Position numbers and translations under genes: made by a program. From Casuarius casuarius (taxonomy: Eukaryota > Chordata > Aves > Casuariiformes > Casuariidae), in NCBI GenBank assembly GCA_003342895.1, contig PTFA01000362.1, positions 62,001 to 126,000 of the forward strand: DNA of 64,000 bases, read 5' to 3'. How positions within the stretch are numbered: position 1 is the first letter of the stretch; every line of letters begins with the position of its first letter. Under the pieces are notes generated by a model that was not told the origin of the DNA, searched no databases, and was given only the letters and a program-made list of their open reading frames with translations. Positions 61,722 through 64,000 of this stretch are shown here, in pieces.

Positions 61722-64000
61722 CTGGAACTGAGCAGACACACGCAGGGAGTGAGGCGAGGGGTTTCCTGCTCTGCTCGAGCCCAGCGCACTCTGGGTGAGC
61801 CCTTCTTCAGCCTCCCACAGCCGCCAAACGCCACGGCGGGCTGGGCAGCACATGCCAGTGATGGCCAAGGGCAGGGGAGCTCTTCGAAGGAAATTCCAGC
61901 ACACCCTAAACTGCCCAACCAAGCAGGTTTCTGGCACTGCCACACGCTGCCTCATGTTGGCAAGACCAGCCAAGTAAAGCCCCTGGGGTCTCTGGTATCC
62001 CCTCCCAGTTACCTGGCTGAGCAGGATGTCGAAATAGGCTGTGTCCCAGTAGGCCTTGTCCTTGGCCGGGAGCTGCAGGAGGGCTCTGATGCCGGGATCT
62101 GCCTGCAGGCCATCAATGTGCATAGGGAAGCCAAAGTGGAAGCGGAGGAAGCGATGGGGGTCCCGGGCGAAGCCCTCCACCTTGCCGTACAGTGAGTTGA
62201 AGTCCAGCGGCTCTCCTTGGAACAGGTTCTGCTCTGGGTGCAGGAAGTGGGGTAAGCGCTGGGTGGCCAAGCAGCAGAGGAGGATCACCAAAAGCCTGTA
62301 GACCGAGCCCTCCAGGTCCTGCCAGTCCTCTGGTGAGGGAAACAGCTCTGTGCTCCACAGCAGCACCATCTGTGGGGAGCGAGAGTGGCAAGGGGAAGCT
62401 GTGGGGTGCCGGCAGGGTTGGGCTGCAGTGCCAAGGGGACTTAGGCACTCCCTACAAAGAGTGCACCTTCCAGTCCCTTGAGTCACCGTGCAACCATCCC
62501 CACATGCATGGAGCTGAGCTCTCAGCTCCAATCTCACATCTGGCTGTGCTCAGCATCCCAGCGACATGACAGGACTGTACAGTCTCTCTGAGCTGTTGCT
62601 TCAGCTGCCTGCAGATGCAGGCTGATGTCCCTGCATCCCCCTACTCTCTGTTCACCTTCTCAAGCTTTTCTTCATCCCCCAGAGAGCCTCTGTTTTGGCT
62701 CTGAGACAGACAAGACTCTACATCTCAGCCATGCAGCAGCTCTGAAATGATATGCACAAGCTTTCCACAGACAAGAGACAACATTAAAGCACAGGGACTG
62801 CTCACAGTTCCCATGTCACATCAGCCATCCACAGTGTATGTGAACCCCCCGCGATTGCCACACCAGCTACCTTGGCACTGCGCTGAGAAGTGGCCCAGTG
62901 ACTGATACTTTCTGGTGCCAGATTGTAATGGGAAGCACATATGGGGACAGAGGCCAGCATGGCCTGGACCAGGTACGTCCCTGCTGGCCCAGGGAGGTCT
63001 GTTTGTCCAGTCAGGTTTGTCAGGAGTTGCATCCTCCATGCTATGGTCCCAGGGCTGTAGCATATCCGCATGACAACAGGGATGTCTTAGTGCTGCTGCC
63101 TTTTCTTCCCTGCTCAGTTCAAGCGACCTTTCAAGGCTCTGGCCAAGTAGAAAAACTAGGGTGAAACCCCGCACATGGTGGTGGGTCAGTCTGCATTTGA
63201 TCAGAAATCTAAAGATGTGTTTTGAAGGAAAAAGGCATACTGTATCTTTTCTTAATTGCAAAAAACCCACAATCTAAAATAACACCCAAGGGATTTGGGT
63301 TACTTTCAGCTGAAGCCATTCTCTTGGCAGAAGACAGCTTTGCCTGCTTCTCCACCTCCGCCCCGGCGAGACGCCACACGATGGAGCACACCTCGATTGT
63401 GACACCGGGTGCCGTCCCCGGCACAGCCCTTCCTGACCTGGCACTGGCCCAGAGCGCTGCGAACAGGTTCAGCGGGGAGGGAGGGTTTGGTCAGAGAAAG
63501 AAATGCCACCCTCAGCCACGCACAGGCACCCCCCAGCATGCCGGGACACAGAACAGCATGTGGCATGGCAGGCACAGCAGTGCCATCCCCAGCACTGTCC
63601 CTGAAGACTTAGCTGTGCCAGGGGAGCTCTTAACAGTCAGGAACTTTCGTACTGGAGGTTGTTGGTTCAATCCCCCAAGCGCTTGCCATCTCCAGAGAGG
63701 GTAGCATGCGCTGGAGAAGGATCAAAGCACTCTAACTGTGACAGCAATGTGCATCCTTTCTGGACATAGCCACGGGCTGATACGTTCCAATATACTTAAA
63801 TTGCTCTGGCTTTTTGCTTGGGCTCCTTTTCCAGCGGTAATTCAGTGAGCCTCAGTGAGGTCCAAGCCTCACCTCTGGCTAGGGAGCGGCCCTGGCTCTG
63901 CCCCTGCCTTGTGTTCAGCCGGGAGAGCTGCACTCCCGCAAGCTCTGGAGGAAGAACCTACCTTCAGGTGGTTGAACGTGAGGCCGCCTTTCTTGCCGTC
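61635..64000 (-). CDS. MAB21L4: MAB21L4 (C2orf54), last three coding exons; 5' part off the right edge
   Basis: Mab-21-family protein (nucleotidyltransferase fold, catalysis not established) that in human lies beside AGXT on the opposite strand, as here. Exons 63962 to the edge, 62013-62369 and 61635-61721 join in phase 0. They give [25 protein letters not shown], then YRLLVILLCCLATQRLPHFL, LLQLPAKDKAYWDTAYFDIL, and a C-terminus with RIQDHARRLAM. Human MAB21L4 has matching words ([55 protein letters not shown]). About 160 C-terminal residues are present. Confidence 0.93.
62013..62369 (-). CDS. MAB21L4: MAB21L4 penultimate exon
   Basis: 357 nt (119 codons), phase 0 at both ends, acceptor CCCCACAG and donor GTAACT. 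Begins [20 protein letters not shown] and ends AYWDTAYFDILLSQ. It is the most conserved part of the gene in this window. Confidence 0.95.
62370..63961 (-). other. MAB21L4 intron
   Basis: About 1.6 kb between the edge exon and the penultimate exon. I see no additional coding signal or repeat. Confidence 0.65.
63962..64000 (-). CDS. MAB21L4: MAB21L4 exon (partial, at the right edge)
   Basis: Thirteen codons visible, [13 protein letters not shown], ending at donor GTAGGT in phase 0. The exon continues beyond the window. Confidence 0.9.

Overview
The window is vertebrate nuclear DNA, most likely from a bird. It holds a conserved block that in human lies at 2q37.3, in the same gene order and orientations: KIF1A (minus strand), AGXT (plus) and MAB21L4 (minus). 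Introns are short. About 39 kb covers 31 KIF1A coding exons that span far more in mammals. CpG content is high, recognisable interspersed repeats are few, and an assembly gap falls in the most GC-rich stretch. These points suggest an avian genome, but a species cannot be named from the sequence.

Layout. Positions 475-39383 (minus) carry KIF1A from its start codon through 31 constitutive coding exons plus one in-frame cassette exon. This is roughly the first two thirds of the protein (motor, FHA, coiled coils, KIF1B-type region), and the 3' exons lie beyond the left edge. Every exon junction was checked by hand for GT/AG and reading phase, and motor residue numbers agree with human KIF1A (T99, R216, R254, R316, R350). 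Positions 39405-56276 have no confidently assigned gene. They hold an AT-rich stretch, a CpG-rich zone at about 46.8-51.3 kb with a 759-base gap (probably the KIF1A promoter and noncoding first exon), and some unassigned coding-like stretches. Positions 56277-60420 (plus) are the complete 11-exon AGXT gene, with a poly(A) signal at 61268. Positions 61635 to the right edge (minus) are the last three coding exons of MAB21L4, tail to tail with AGXT.

The genes do not form one pathway. KIF1A is the neuronal kinesin-3 motor of synaptic and dense-core vesicle precursors. AGXT detoxifies glyoxylate in liver peroxisomes and/or mitochondria. MAB21L4 is a Mab-21-family protein. The locus is a conserved-synteny neighbourhood.

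The most interesting signals are these. AGXT has two in-frame starts, the upstream one adding an acid-free, Arg/Ala-rich presequence, and it ends in a perfect peroxisomal SKL, so dual targeting is predicted. KIF1A shows three layers of in-frame alternative splicing potential: an 18-nt microexon beside the K-loop, paired acceptors 78 nt apart after the neck, and a 255-nt acidic cassette whose end duplicates the end of the preceding exon. No previously undescribed multi-gene system was found.
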